Source: Pelorhabdus rhamnosifermentans
GTDB taxonomy: Bacteria; Bacillota; Negativicutes; UMGS1260
Reading direction: 5' to 3'
Assembly: GCF_018835585.1 (NCBI RefSeq)
Contig: NZ_JAHGVE010000033.1
Coordinates: forward strand, 1-37,022
Length of the DNA stretch: 37,022 nucleotides
In this document: one piece after another, positions 1 to 7,488 of the stretch
Numbering within the stretch: position 1 is the stretch's first letter
How the letters are laid out: every line of letters starts with the position of its first letter
Made by a program: the position numbers and the translations under genes
Notes under the pieces: generated by a model
What the model was told of the DNA's origin: nothing
Databases searched by the model: none
Seen by the model: the letters and a program-made list of their open reading frames with translations, nothing else

Positions 1-75
1 GCGGAAGTAGCTCAGTGGTAGAGCATCGCCTTGCCAAGGCGAGGGTCGCGAGTTCGAATCTCGTCTTCCGCTCCA
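1..75 (+). tRNA. tRNA-Gly (GCC)
   Basis: Complete cloverleaf. The acceptor stem pairs 1-7 with 65-71, and CCA is encoded at 73-75. The anticodon loop TTGCCAA at 31-37 carries GCC, on a CGCC/GGCG stem, and the T-loop TTCGAATC is present. It is the first of three closely spaced tRNAs, probably the end of a longer tRNA operon that starts outside the window. Confidence 0.97.
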
Positions 76-78
76 TAT

Positions 79-153
<75 letters not shown>

Positions 154-169
154 TCGCTTTACACCTCAT

Positions 170-258
170 GCCGGGGTGGCGGAACTGGCAGACGCAAGGG
201 ACTTAAAATCCCTCGGTGGGTAACTACCGTACCGGTTCGATTCCGGTCCTCGGCACCA
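170..258 (+). tRNA. tRNA-Leu (TAA), integration target
   Basis: Class II tRNA with a long variable arm. Acceptor GCCGGGG (170-176) pairs with CCTCGGC (248-254); CCA is at 256-258. Anticodon TAA is at 204-206. Its 3' end (246-259) recurs as a direct repeat at 17431-17444, so this gene is the attachment site of the element to its right. The antisense of its 3' end is read as the last codons of the neighbouring serine recombinase. Confidence 0.97.
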
Positions 259-1744
259 ATTCTAAACAAACTATCTTAAGTTGGATTACTACAGAGTAAT
301 CTGGATTTACGACAATTTTATTTACTACGTTTTGCAGCATGGCCCGGATTCTATCCGGGTCTTTCTGTTTTATGGCTAAAGACCAATCCTGAATTACTTC
401 GCGAATCATGGATTCAGGTATTGTAATATTTTCAGTTTGTATACAGGTAGATACTAATTCTTCACGAACAGCTGTAATACGGTCTTTTGTTTGTTGCATA
501 CGTTCTTTATCATAAGCATCAAGCTTTTTACCAGTCTCTATTGAGTTATAAAAACTATCTAATCTATTTAACAAATTCTTTTCTTCGGCCTGCAGTTTAT
601 CAATCAGTGAATGGTTTCTATTGATTTGTTCATTTACTTGTTTATTTAAATCTTTGATTAAAATAGGAAATGCCTTGGGGTTTAGTAAACGTTCCCATAC
701 TTCAGCTAAAACTAAGTTTTCTAATTGATCTTTCGGTATCATCGGAGTGGGGCATTTCCCCGCATCGGCATGTCTTTCTTTTTTATTACAACGATAATAA
801 AAGTACTGACCGTTTTTGACCTTCGTGCCAATCATTTTACTTCCGCAATAGGAGCAGGTAGCTAGACCGGCTAGTAAATACGTTGTTGTTGATTCGTGGT
901 ATCGTCTTCCTGCGTTTTTTCTTTGATTCATAATATCTTGTACCCTCCTAAAGGTTTCGTTGTCTATAATTGCGGGGAGAGCATTTTCTTGTCGGATCAG
1001 CTTATCATTATTAATGCTTTGCATACTTCGGTTACCATCAATATCACGCTGTACCTTCCCGTAAACATATACACCAATATATTTTTCGTTTTTTAGTAGA
1101 TCATGTAGTGAGTTTTTACCAAAATAACGGCCACGACGAGTTTTGAAGCCATGTGTAGTTAGCCAGTCGCAAATTGCACTATAGCCAGCTCCCTGTAAGA
1201 ACGTTTCGAATATCGTTTTTACGGCTAAGGATTCCTGTTCGTTGATTACATATTTTTTATTTTTGACAGAATAGCCAAAAGGAGGAGTTCCACCATTAAA
1301 TTCTGCACGATTCGCTTTCATAGTTAGTACCTTCATAGTTTCTCGTGCTAAATTCCGACTGTAATAAGCGGAAACACCAACGATCATGTTCTCCATCATT
1401 TGACCTTCGGGAGTATTATCAAAATTTTGCTCTGCATATTCAATTCGGACATGATTTTTTTGTAACTGTTTTTTATGAAAATAGTAATCATATTCGTTTC
1501 TAGCATTACGGTCGATTTTATGGAAAATTACAACGTCAAATAACTGCTTTTTTGCATCGGCCAACATTTGTTGGTAAGCCGGCCGATCATCAAAGCGGCC
1601 TGATTCGGCGCGATCTATATATTCATTTGTGATGATATAGCCTTTGCGGTTAGCGTATGCCCGGCAGGCTGCTAACTGAGCTTCGATACTGGTGTCATGC
1701 TGCTTGTCGGAAGAGTACCGTGCAGAAATTACAGCTTTGATCAT
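224..1744 (-). CDS. large serine recombinase (site-specific integrase)
   Basis: A 506-residue large serine recombinase that would catalyse integration and excision of the element. The N-terminal resolvase domain (about residues 1-150) has the catalytic motif RYSSDKQ with nucleophile Ser11. The recombinase domain includes NGGTPPFGY. A zinc ribbon follows (CSYCGSKM, then CNKK and KCPTP), then a coiled coil. The start has a GGGGTG Shine-Dalgarno. The reading frame runs out of the element through the att repeat into tRNA-Leu, so the last ten residues, VPRTGIEPVR, are antisense tRNA. The C-terminus was therefore probably altered by integration, and the free form would end differently. It lies downstream of the XRE and ImmA genes on the same strand, possibly as one operon. 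Confidence 0.93.
   Translation of the reverse strand: MIKAVISARYSSDKQHDTSIEAQLAACRAYANRKGYIITNEYIDRAESGRFDDRPAYQQMLADAKKQLFDVVIFHKIDRNARNEYDYYFHKKQLQKNHVRIEYAEQNFDNTPEGQMMENMIVGVSAYYSRNLARETMKVLTMKANRAEFNGGTPPFGYSVKNKKYVINEQESLAVKTIFETFLQGAGYSAICDWLTTHGFKTRRGRYFGKNSLHDLLKNEKYIGVYVYGKVQRDIDGNRSMQSINNDKLIRQENALPAIIDNETFRRVQDIMNQRKNAGRRYHESTTTYLLAGLATCSYCGSKMIGTKVKNGQYFYYRCNKKERHADAGKCPTPMIPKDQLENLVLAEVWERLLNPKAFPILIKDLNKQVNEQINRNHSLIDKLQAEEKNLLNRLDSFYNSIETGKKLDAYDKERMQQTKDRITAVREELVSTCIQTENITIPESMIREVIQDWSLAIKQKDPDRIRAMLQNVVNKIVVNPDYSVVIQLKIVCLELVPRTGIEPVR
246..259 (+). repeat. attL-like core, 14-bp direct repeat copy 1
   Basis: GTCCTCGGCACCAA, the 3' end of tRNA-Leu plus one base, is repeated exactly at 17431-17444. 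The integrase gene lies immediately inside this copy. A 14-bp identity at a tRNA 3' end is typical of a tyrosine-recombinase attachment site and longer than the core usual for serine integrases, so an older tyrosine-type element may have defined it. Confidence 0.8.
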
Positions 1745-1846
1745 TTCAGTTCACCCCTAGTATTTAAATAAGTATATTTTTAACACGACTGTCCTTTGGA
1801 TGGATCGTGTTTTTTTTATTTTACAAACATATGTTCTCGAATGAAA

Positions 1847-2281
1847 TTAAAAAAAATTAGGCTCTGTTTTCTTTAAGCATAAAAGTTTTTCAGGGATGCC
1901 GTACCTCTTAGCAATAGTACTTAAAGTACACTCGGAATATTCGCGAAGCAGTTTATCGGGAAGTAAGAATTCTACTGCAAAAGTATTTGCTTCGCGTTCA
2001 ATTTTAGAAGTCGAAAATAATGTGTAACGTTTCAAAAACGGAGTATTTACATTAGGGTGTTGGATAACATGTCCCAGTTCATGGGCACAAGTAAAAATGC
2101 TTTCAGCTTCTTCAAGTTGCTGATTAATATGAATAAATTTAATTCTAAAATCTTTAGTGAAATAGCCCATCGTGTTTCCTAAGTTTTCATATCTAATAGT
2201 AACGTTTAATTTTTTCGCCAGTGTGAAGGGACAGTTAGTGTTATATTTTTTCATTAGATTTTCAACAATATCTTTTATCAT
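1847..2281 (-). CDS. ImmA/IrrE-family metallopeptidase
   Basis: A 144-residue zinc protease of the ImmA/IrrE family. It carries the HELGH zinc motif (in CAHELGHVIQH) and, further on, EREANTFAVEFLLPD, where the Glu of EREA completes the metal site. ImmA proteins cleave a cognate XRE repressor to derepress a mobile element, as in ICEBs1 and related phages. The XRE gene lies 24 bp upstream on the same strand, matching that repressor/anti-repressor arrangement. A GGGAGGAG Shine-Dalgarno precedes the start. That it cleaves the neighbouring repressor is inference. Confidence 0.92.
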   Translation of the reverse strand: MIKDIVENLMKKYNTNCPFTLAKKLNVTIRYENLGNTMGYFTKDFRIKFIHINQQLEEAESIFTCAHELGHVIQHPNVNTPFLKRYTLFSTSKIEREANTFAVEFLLPDKLLREYSECTLSTIAKRYGIPEKLLCLKKTEPNFF

Positions 2282-2305
2282 TTTTCCGGAACTCCTCCCG
2301 TGAGG

Positions 2306-2758
2306 CTATTTCCTATATTTTTTTGGAGTGAATTTTTGTTTTGCCATTTGTTTTGCTAATTTCATCGTGTTTTCTAATGAAATGCGAAGAAGTTCTTTAT
2401 CCTCATCTGTCATAGGTTCTTCTCCGTCGTAGTAAGCAAGAGCATTGTTGCCAGGCATAAGATCATTTAATACAGCTTCTAGCCGTTTTTGTATACTGCG
2501 TTCATCTTTGGCAGTGAGGGTAGGCATTTTAGAGGAAGAAGAAGTTGAATTTTGATCTGTTTCATCAATCCCGAGAATTTGAAGAGGTGATATTTCCAAA
2601 GCTTTTGCTAATAGAGCGATTTTATCCCTTTTCATATTATCAATATCGCCAGATTCCCATCGTGATATGGTGGCTTCACTAACTCCTACCTTTTTTGAAA
2701 GGTCAAGCATTGTTAATCCCAACTTTAAACGTTTTTCTTTCAAATACGATTTATTCAC
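2306..2758 (-). CDS. XRE-family transcriptional repressor
   Basis: About 150 residues. The N-terminal helix-turn-helix (residues about 5-60) reads LKLGLTMLDLSKKVGVSEA then TISRWESGD, a classic Cro/cI-type fold. The rest is charged and hydrophilic, possibly the ImmA cleavage and dimerisation part. I chose the GTG at 2758 because GAGG lies 8 nt upstream; an in-frame GTG at 2767 overlaps the Shine-Dalgarno. It likely keeps the element quiescent and autoregulates from the promoter at 2793-2821. ImmA and the integrase follow on the same strand. Confidence 0.9.
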   Translation of the reverse strand: MNKSYLKEKRLKLGLTMLDLSKKVGVSEATISRWESGDIDNMKRDKIALLAKALEISPLQILGIDETDQNSTSSSSKMPTLTAKDERSIQKRLEAVLNDLMPGNNALAYYDGEEPMTDEDKELLRISLENTMKLAKQMAKQKFTPKKYRK

Positions 2759-2792
2759 TACACGCACCTCATTGTTCTTAACTTATGCTATT

Positions 2793-2821
2793 ATTTTACA
2801 TTATGTCTTGCGCTTTTGCAA
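2793..2821 (-). promoter_or_regulatory. sigma-A promoter of the XRE/immA operon
   Basis: On the minus strand, TTGCAA (2816-2821) and TAAAAT (2793-2798) are separated by 17 bp and lie 35 bp before the XRE start. The -35 region contains the partly symmetric TTGCGC-TTTTGCAA, a possible operator. Confidence 0.65.
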
Positions 2822-2922
2822 TATTTTTTATAAATAACAGGCAAAAACTTGCATAAACGTATTGACTGCTAAAAACATGTCAGCTGTATTTTAGGTGACG
2901 TAAGAGACATAGTAAATAAACC

Positions 2923-2953
2923 ATTTCGCACGGTTTTTGAAACCGTGCGAAAT
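2923..2953 (-). terminator. 14-bp perfect hairpin downstream of the 2982 gene
   Basis: ATTTCGCACGGTTT (2923-2936) pairs with its complement at 2940-2953 around a 3-nt loop. On the minus strand it follows the stop of the small gene at 2982 and precedes the XRE promoter. The downstream tract is only moderately U-rich (GGTTTATTTA). Confidence 0.6.
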
Positions 2954-2981
2954 AAAATTGTGTGCCCAGCAGATGATCAAA

Positions 2982-3227
2982 TCAAGGTTTAATTTCTTTT
3001 AAAATTGGAATTTCAATTTTTCCTCGCTCTTTTAATTCTTTGAAAAAATCAATGAATTCCTCGTAGTTATAGTAATAGCGATAGTAGACATCACCTACTT
3101 CGTCCTTATCAGTTATTTCACTGGCAGTTTTGGCGACAGCCAGATCATAAGCTAACTTATCAAGTGGAATCGGATAGTTTTCAGGAAAGCCTATTGTTTT
3201 TGTAACGGTGTCTTTTGAAGTTCTCAT
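2982..3227 (-). CDS. small hypothetical protein of the element
   Basis: An 81-residue acidic protein I do not recognise. The start is set at 3227 by AAAGGAG six bases upstream; an ORF extension to 3266 lacks such a site. Visible are a central segment FPENYPIPLDKLAYDLAVAK and a Tyr-rich stretch VYYRYYYNYEEF. It is transcribed towards the repressor module and away from the small phage genes, so it belongs to the leftward control unit. It has a general resemblance to the small helical YozE-like protein at 3514, too weak to assign. Confidence 0.7.
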   Translation of the reverse strand: MRTSKDTVTKTIGFPENYPIPLDKLAYDLAVAKTASEITDKDEVGDVYYRYYYNYEEFIDFFKELKERGKIEIPILKEIKP

Positions 3228-3304
3228 ACTAGCTCCTTTGTTACTGGGCACAAAAACTATATTCAATAAATTAACAACATTTTCCTATAAAGGAGGTAAA
3301 AACC

Positions 3305-3535
3305 ATGGCAGAGCAAAAAAATACCGTCGCTGCTGAAGACAGGGACGGAGAAGTAAACCTTAGTCAATTAAAAACGCTTGATTTACTTAACGAATTATCA
3401 AATCGGCAAGGCATTGAAAAAGCTTACATAGGGCTTTTTCAACCTTACGAATTAAAAAGAAAGTTTAACGATGATCGTAGTCGCGTTGAAGCGGATTATA
3501 TCTTGATTGTACGTCAAGAAGGACTCTCGGAATAA
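3305..3535 (+). CDS. BC1881-like small phage protein
   Basis: A 76-residue protein with a perfect AAAGGAGG Shine-Dalgarno. The pattern LKTLDLLNELSNRQGIEKAY followed by a beta-rich end (ADYILIVRQE) resembles the BC1881 family found in Bacillus phages next to recombination genes. No function is known. It is the first rightward gene of the phage block. Its 3' end overlaps the convergent gene at 3514-3741 by 22 bp. Confidence 0.7.
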   Translation: MAEQKNTVAAEDRDGEVNLSQLKTLDLLNELSNRQGIEKAYIGLFQPYELKRKFNDDRSRVEADYILIVRQEGLSE

Positions 3536-3741
3536 TATTTCCAGACACTTTTAAACACATCTATTACAGTATCGTTTTCTGAACGGTTTTTAATATAATT
3601 CAACAACTTTTTGTAATCATTGGTATCCGGAAAATTTTCATCATCCCTGATATCCCGAGCCAAATCACCGATAGGAAGATCAACATCTTGAAAATATGAT
3701 ATCCAAATATTAAACTTCATAGCTTTACCCACATTTTTCAT
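3514..3741 (-). CDS. YozE-like (SAM-like fold) small protein
   Basis: A 75-residue protein. The body FNIWISYFQDVDLPIGDLAR, then DDENFPDTNDYKKLLNYI, and the C-terminal VFKSVWKYY resemble the YozE SAM-like family of Firmicutes (short helical proteins with F/WxxYL, a DxxFP core and a terminal aromatic helix). The start at 3741 has AAAGGGAGTG just upstream; a longer TTG-start form would overlap that site. It is convergent with the 3305 gene. Function unknown; YozE-like genes are often carried by prophages. Confidence 0.72.
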   Translation of the reverse strand: MKNVGKAMKFNIWISYFQDVDLPIGDLARDIRDDENFPDTNDYKKLLNYIKNRSENDTVIDVFKSVWKYYSESPS

Positions 3742-3867
3742 ATTATCACTCCCTTTTAACAAGGGACTTCGACAAAGCCCATTAATTTCCTGTTTAACCG
3801 ATTTAAGTAAACCTTACATGCTTCCAGTACAAATTTTAAATTTCTGCATAGAAGGGAGGTGAATAAC

Positions 3868-4008
3868 ATGCCTGTATTAGACCATCAAATCAACAATGTC
3901 CGGTATTATTCAGGCAAGATCAAGCAAGCGAAACCATGGCATGTAAGACACGCTTTAAAAATATGGGCGGCTGTGTATGCGGCGCTGATTGTATGGTCAC
4001 AACAATGA
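3868..4008 (+). CDS. 46-residue putative membrane protein
   Basis: ATG at 3868 is preceded by a strong GAAGGGAGGTGA site. The protein starts MPVLDHQINNVRYYSGK, has a basic middle, and ends in a hydrophobic stretch (ALKIWAAVYAALIVW), so a single C-terminal membrane helix is likely. It is the kind of short protein found between phage control and recombination genes. No homologue recognised. Confidence 0.6.
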   Translation: MPVLDHQINNVRYYSGKIKQAKPWHVRHALKIWAAVYAALIVWSQQ

Positions 4009-4043
4009 GAGGAGGCGAGTAAGCTGTTAGAACGCATAAAAGA

Positions 4044-4074
4044 GAATCGCCTGTGCTACCAACACAGACGATTC
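4044..4074 (+). other. intergenic hairpin
   Basis: GAATCG-CTGTG pairs with CACAG-CGATTC (one C/A mismatch, 7-nt loop). No U tract follows, so it is more likely an RNA processing or stability element than a terminator. A 20-codon CTG-start reading frame overlaps it (AGGAGG at 4012) but I could not support it. Confidence 0.4.
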
Positions 4075-4128
4075 AGGGACATGTAAAACTATTCAATTCG
4101 ATTATATCACATCAAGAAAGGGGCTGCC

Positions 4129-4437
4129 ATGTTAAACGCAGATATTTCAAACCATCTGTTCAGATTACTGCATGACCAGGATTATCGCAGCGGGTACGCT
4201 TATGCAATTGATCGTGATTTCATATTCGACTTGTTTTCACCGGCTGAGTTAATTCAGTTGTCCGTGATTTATCATGCGCTTCAAAAATCACATGCAGACG
4301 GCATTGCGTACTATTGTTGGGAACTCGCTTGTCGGAAAGAAGGTGTTTCGTTTGAAAGTTGTCCGAGCTACCGTAAGACAGGCCAAAAGGTTACGCCGCC
4401 AACGTTGGCTAGAAATCGGGCGAGTCGTCTTAATTAA
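4129..4437 (+). CDS. hypothetical phage protein
   Basis: A 102-residue ORF with AAGAAAGGGG upstream of the ATG. The first 75 residues look protein-like (LFRLLHDQDYRSGYAYAID, FDLFSPAELIQLSVIY) and are helical and acidic. The last 25 residues overlap another frame that looks better from 4352 on. Probably a small early phage protein of unknown role. Confidence 0.6.
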   Translation: MLNADISNHLFRLLHDQDYRSGYAYAIDRDFIFDLFSPAELIQLSVIYHALQKSHADGIAYYCWELACRKEGVSFESCPSYRKTGQKVTPPTLARNRASRLN

Positions 4438-4498
4438 CGGGGTAATTGAGATCTACATGGTCCAGCGAAGACATTGGAAATTGAGAAAGCAGTCTTAA
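4352..4498 (+). CDS. small basic protein overlapping the 4129 gene
   Basis: A TTG at 4352, six bases after AAGAAGG, opens a 48-residue strongly basic frame (LKVVRATVRQAKRLRRQRWL, then VVLINGVIEIYMVQRRHW). It overlaps the end of the 4129 gene by 86 bp in another frame. The basic, aliphatic character suggests nucleic-acid or membrane binding, but nothing specific is recognised. Confidence 0.4.
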   Translation: MKVVRATVRQAKRLRRQRWLEIGRVVLINGVIEIYMVQRRHWKLRKQS

Positions 4499-4572
4499 TT
4501 TTTTTTGGCACGGGGCCGAAACTTCCCAATCTATGATATGCGGATGCAAATAAAAATATACGGAGGTAGCGA

Positions 4573-5901
4573 ATGAAAATTATAAAATTCAGAGCTGAAA
4601 ATTTTCAGAAGCTGAAAGTTGTTGAAATAACGCCGGACGATAACGTGGTTACGATTGCTGGAAAATGTGAGCAAGGAAAGACCACTATATTAGATGCGAT
4701 TCATGCGGCCTTGGGCGGCGGTAAGATGCCAGAGCAGCCAATTAGAACAGGTGAGAAAAAAGCCAGTGTAGTTGTGGATCTGGGCGAAATGATTGTCACG
4801 CGGACATTTACACCGTCAGGTACGGCTTTAAAGATCGAGAATAAGGACGGTTTTAAGGCCTCAAAGCCACAAGATTTATTGGACAAGATTGTTGGAAAGT
4901 TGGCATTTGACCCTTTGGAGTTTGCACGATCAGACAGTAAGAAACAGGTTGAAATGTTGTTGAGCGTGGTTGACTTGCAGGTGGACCCCGCTAAATTACA
5001 AAAAATTTCGGGTGTCGTTGTTGATAAGGTGGACGAAAATCCACTCACTACATTAAACAATGTTTACGCCGAGGTTATGGAAAACCGTAAGCTCACCAAC
5101 AGGCAACTAGATTCAGCAAAGAAAGTGCTTGCTAGTCTGCCGGAAGTAAGTGAGATTAAGGCCGTTAGTGTTTCGGAGTTAGTTGCTGAAAAGGATAAGC
5201 TACAAAAAGTAATTCGTAGTAATAACGATAAACGTGCTGATATAGAGAAACAGCAACAATTTTTAGCTGAGAAAGAAAAACAGCGGGATAACGTTGCTAA
5301 AGAAATTGAAGAACTTGAAAAACAATTAGCAGCCAAACGAGAACAGCTTACCATTATGACTCAGGTCGTTATTAAAACAAATCAAGAATTAGGACGTATG
5401 CAAGCGGATGTTGCGAAGTTAATTGATCCAGATTTAACTGCTATCAACACCAAAATAGCTAACGCTGACAAAACCAACAAGCAGGCCCAGCAGTACATTG
5501 ATCGCCAAGCCAAACAGGCCGAATTAGATAAATATCAGGCCGAGTCCGACGATTACACTAAAAAATTAAAATCAATTACTGATTATAAAGCTGAAATTGT
5601 TTCGAAAACGAAATTCCCTGTTCCTGGTCTAGACTTTGCCAATGGCGGTGTAACATATGAAAAATTGCCATTCAAGCAGGCCAGCGGATCGCAAACTCTG
5701 AAGGTTTCCACGGCAATTGGCATGGCGCTGAATCCGAAATTACGAGTTATGTTGATTGATGGTGCTGAGTCGCTGGATAGCAAGCAGATGGCGATTATTT
5801 CAGAAATGGCAAGTAGTGAGGATTATCAATTGTGGTTGACTCGCGTGTCTGAGGACGAAAAGGTCGGAATTTACATTGAAGGCGGCGAGATTAAGAAATG
5901 A
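4573..5901 (+). CDS. SMC/Rad50-like ATPase of a phage recombination operon
   Basis: A 442-residue ABC-type ATPase with split architecture. It starts with the RecF/SMC-like MKIIKFRAENFQ, has Walker A GKCEQGKT (residues 30-37), and a long central coiled coil (about 190-350, rich in K, E and Q). At the C-terminus are a signature-like SGSQTLKVSTA and Walker B RVMLIDGAESLD. At 442 residues it is shorter than RecN or SbcC. Such proteins sit beside annealing proteins and exonucleases in phages and probably assist recombination or replication. Start: CGGAGGTAG 6 nt upstream. Its stop overlaps the next start (ATGA), so translation is coupled. Confidence 0.88.
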   Translation: MKIIKFRAENFQKLKVVEITPDDNVVTIAGKCEQGKTTILDAIHAALGGGKMPEQPIRTGEKKASVVVDLGEMIVTRTFTPSGTALKIENKDGFKASKPQDLLDKIVGKLAFDPLEFARSDSKKQVEMLLSVVDLQVDPAKLQKISGVVVDKVDENPLTTLNNVYAEVMENRKLTNRQLDSAKKVLASLPEVSEIKAVSVSELVAEKDKLQKVIRSNNDKRADIEKQQQFLAEKEKQRDNVAKEIEELEKQLAAKREQLTIMTQVVIKTNQELGRMQADVAKLIDPDLTAINTKIANADKTNKQAQQYIDRQAKQAELDKYQAESDDYTKKLKSITDYKAEIVSKTKFPVPGLDFANGGVTYEKLPFKQASGSQTLKVSTAIGMALNPKLRVMLIDGAESLDSKQMAIISEMASSEDYQLWLTRVSEDEKVGIYIEGGEIKK

Positions 5902-6104
5902 CGGTTGAAATGATTCGCGCATTAAGGAATAAAGTGGGATCTGGAATGATGGATTGCAAAAAAGCTTTAGAGTATTCCAAAGGAGATTTTGATCTTGCAA
6001 TTGCATATTTGGAAGCGAAAAGTCTAGCGGTTGCAACACCAAGAGCAACTTTTGATGAAAGAGTAAAAATGTTTTACAAACGGAGGAAATCGAATAATGG
6101 CTGA
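5898..6104 (+). CDS. stand-alone EF-Ts N-terminal (UBA/TS-N) domain protein
   Basis: A 68-residue protein whose first 45 residues closely follow the N-terminal domain of elongation factor Ts: MIRALRNKVGSGMMDCKKAL, then GDFDLAIAYLEAK. In EF-Ts this three-helix domain contacts the G domain of EF-Tu. The EF-Ts core and dimerisation domains are absent; a 20-residue basic tail follows. It is coupled to the ATPase by an ATGA overlap and overlaps the annealing-protein gene by 8 bp, so it is a fixed part of the recombination operon. Binding to EF-Tu is inference; the fold may be reused for another partner. Confidence 0.82.
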   Translation: MTVEMIRALRNKVGSGMMDCKKALEYSKGDFDLAIAYLEAKSLAVATPRATFDERVKMFYKRRKSNNG

Positions 6105-6759
6105 AACAGACGAAATCGAAACGGATAATTTTTTTGATGAACCGAAAGAAACGGCACTGGCTGAATCGCCAGAAAGTAAAATTGCTCTACCTGGTACTTT
6201 AGGCCAAATGCAGACAGCAGCTGAGTTTCTTTCAAAATCAACAATTATTCCTGCAGTGTACCAGAATAAACCGTCAAACTGCTTTGTAGCCTTAGAGTTT
6301 GCCCAGCGGATCGGCTGCAATGCCATGATGGTCATGCAGAACCTTGATATCATTCAGGGCAAACCAAGCTGGTCAAGTAAATTTATGATCGCAGTTGCAA
6401 ATGATTGCGGTAAATATACGCCAATCCGTTATGAAATGTCAGGTACCGAAGGTGAGGATGATTGGGGCTGCAGGGCTTACATGACTGAAATAGCCACTGG
6501 CGAAAAGCTGGAAGGCGTAAAAGTAACTATGAAGATGGCTAAAGATGAAGGTTGGTATGACAAACGGGGCAGTAAGTGGAAAACCATGCCAGAGTTGATG
6601 ATGAGATATCGTGCAGCGGCGTTCCTGATTCGGACATATGCGCCTGAGCTCACGATGGGGTTACATACCGTTGAGGAACGAGAAGACATGATCAATGTAA
6701 CGCCTCCACGTGAGGAATCGGCAGCGGAGAAGGCTTGGAGGGAACAAAATGAAAAATAA
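6097..6759 (+). CDS. putative phage single-strand annealing protein (RecT-like role)
   Basis: A 220-residue protein of a phage family typified by a LxxAQRIGCNxMMVMQNL segment, KPSWSSKFMIA, and a C-terminal MPELMMRYRAAAFLIRTYAP. From the neighbours (ATPase before, PD-(D/E)XK exonuclease after) it should fill the annealing-protein slot of a recombinase-exonuclease pair. The family assignment is from pattern and context only and could be wrong. The N-terminus is acidic and the C-terminal tail charged. Shine-Dalgarno CGGAGG. It overlaps the next gene by 11 bp. Confidence 0.7.
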   Translation: MAETDEIETDNFFDEPKETALAESPESKIALPGTLGQMQTAAEFLSKSTIIPAVYQNKPSNCFVALEFAQRIGCNAMMVMQNLDIIQGKPSWSSKFMIAVANDCGKYTPIRYEMSGTEGEDDWGCRAYMTEIATGEKLEGVKVTMKMAKDEGWYDKRGSKWKTMPELMMRYRAAAFLIRTYAPELTMGLHTVEEREDMINVTPPREESAAEKAWREQNEK

Positions 6760-7249
6760 ATTTCTGGAATTGTTGGGCACCGTCAAACGCCCTGGAATAA
6801 ATGAGTTAACAGATTGGCTCAAGAATAAAAGCGACTTCTTCACGGCGCCAGCCAGTACGGGATATCACGGAGCGCAGGAAGGCGGCTTGCTGGAACATTC
6901 GCTCGCTGTTTATAATTGCCTGACAATGGTAGTTAGTCATTTTAAAATCGGTGTTAATCCCGAATCGTTCATATTAACCGGATTACTTCACGACATTTGC
7001 AAAACCAATTTTTATAAAACGGAAAAGCGTTGGCGTAAAGATGAAAGCAACAAATGGGAGCAATACGACACTTATGCAATTGAAGACCAGTTCCCTTTTG
7101 GCCACGGCGAAAAATCCGTTTACATCATCGAACAATTTATGCGCCTGTCAGTAGAGGAAGCCATGGCAATCCGTTGGCACATGGGCCCTTGGAACGCAGA
7201 GAGCTACGCAGATAGGCAGACTTTGAACGCCGCAATGGACACCCGCTGA
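6749..7249 (+). CDS. HD-domain phosphohydrolase, C-terminus frameshifted
   Basis: A 166-residue HD-superfamily protein: HSLAVYN (first His), LLHDICK (the HD pair), then FGHGEKSV and IRWHMGPW. The start at 6749 follows GGAGGG. The frame stops at 7247, but the natural end is visible in the -1 frame from 7240 to 7302, reading HPLILALQMADQAATYWDKK. A single-base loss near 7236-7240 explains this. The detached segment holds the ADQAA aspartate, the likely fourth metal ligand of H...HD...D, so the encoded product may be inactive. No slippery heptamer is visible at the junction. HD hydrolases act on nucleotides or phosphoesters; this one's substrate is unknown. Confidence 0.8.
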   Translation: MKNKFLELLGTVKRPGINELTDWLKNKSDFFTAPASTGYHGAQEGGLLEHSLAVYNCLTMVVSHFKIGVNPESFILTGLLHDICKTNFYKTEKRWRKDESNKWEQYDTYAIEDQFPFGHGEKSVYIIEQFMRLSVEEAMAIRWHMGPWNAESYADRQTLNAAMDTR

Positions 7250-7311
7250 TTTTAGCCTTGCAGATGGCTGACCAGGCGGCGACGTATTGGGATAAAAAGT
7301 GAGGTAACGAA

Positions 7312-7488
7312 ATGAACGAAGATAAATTTTGCCCACTAAAACAAGAAGCTCTTGATTGCTTGCGAGCATGCGACAAAGAAAAATGTGCGTGGTTTGATAC
7401 ATCATTCGATGCTTGTTCAATAAAAAACGTAGCTGGATTTCTTAGTATGATAACCGACGCGCTCGAAAGGAGAAATCAATACTTATGA
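7312..7488 (+). CDS. small Cys-rich (zinc-binding type) phage protein
   Basis: A 58-residue protein with GAGG upstream. It has five cysteines: FCPLKQEALDC, RACDKEKCAWFD and DACSI. This CPxxx...CxxxxCAW...C pattern is common in small phage proteins encoded next to recombination exonucleases and probably binds zinc. It overlaps the nuclease start by ATGA, so the two are translationally coupled. Confidence 0.78.
   Translation: MNEDKFCPLKQEALDCLRACDKEKCAWFDTSFDACSIKNVAGFLSMITDALERRNQYL

Noticed and set aside
4701-5783. Several minus-strand frames inside the ATPase gene
   Set aside because: Shadows of the strongly supported plus-strand ATPase; no ribosome sites.
7230-7250. Programmed -1 frameshift in the HD gene
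   Set aside because: No slippery heptamer or downstream pseudoknot; a simple deletion explains it.
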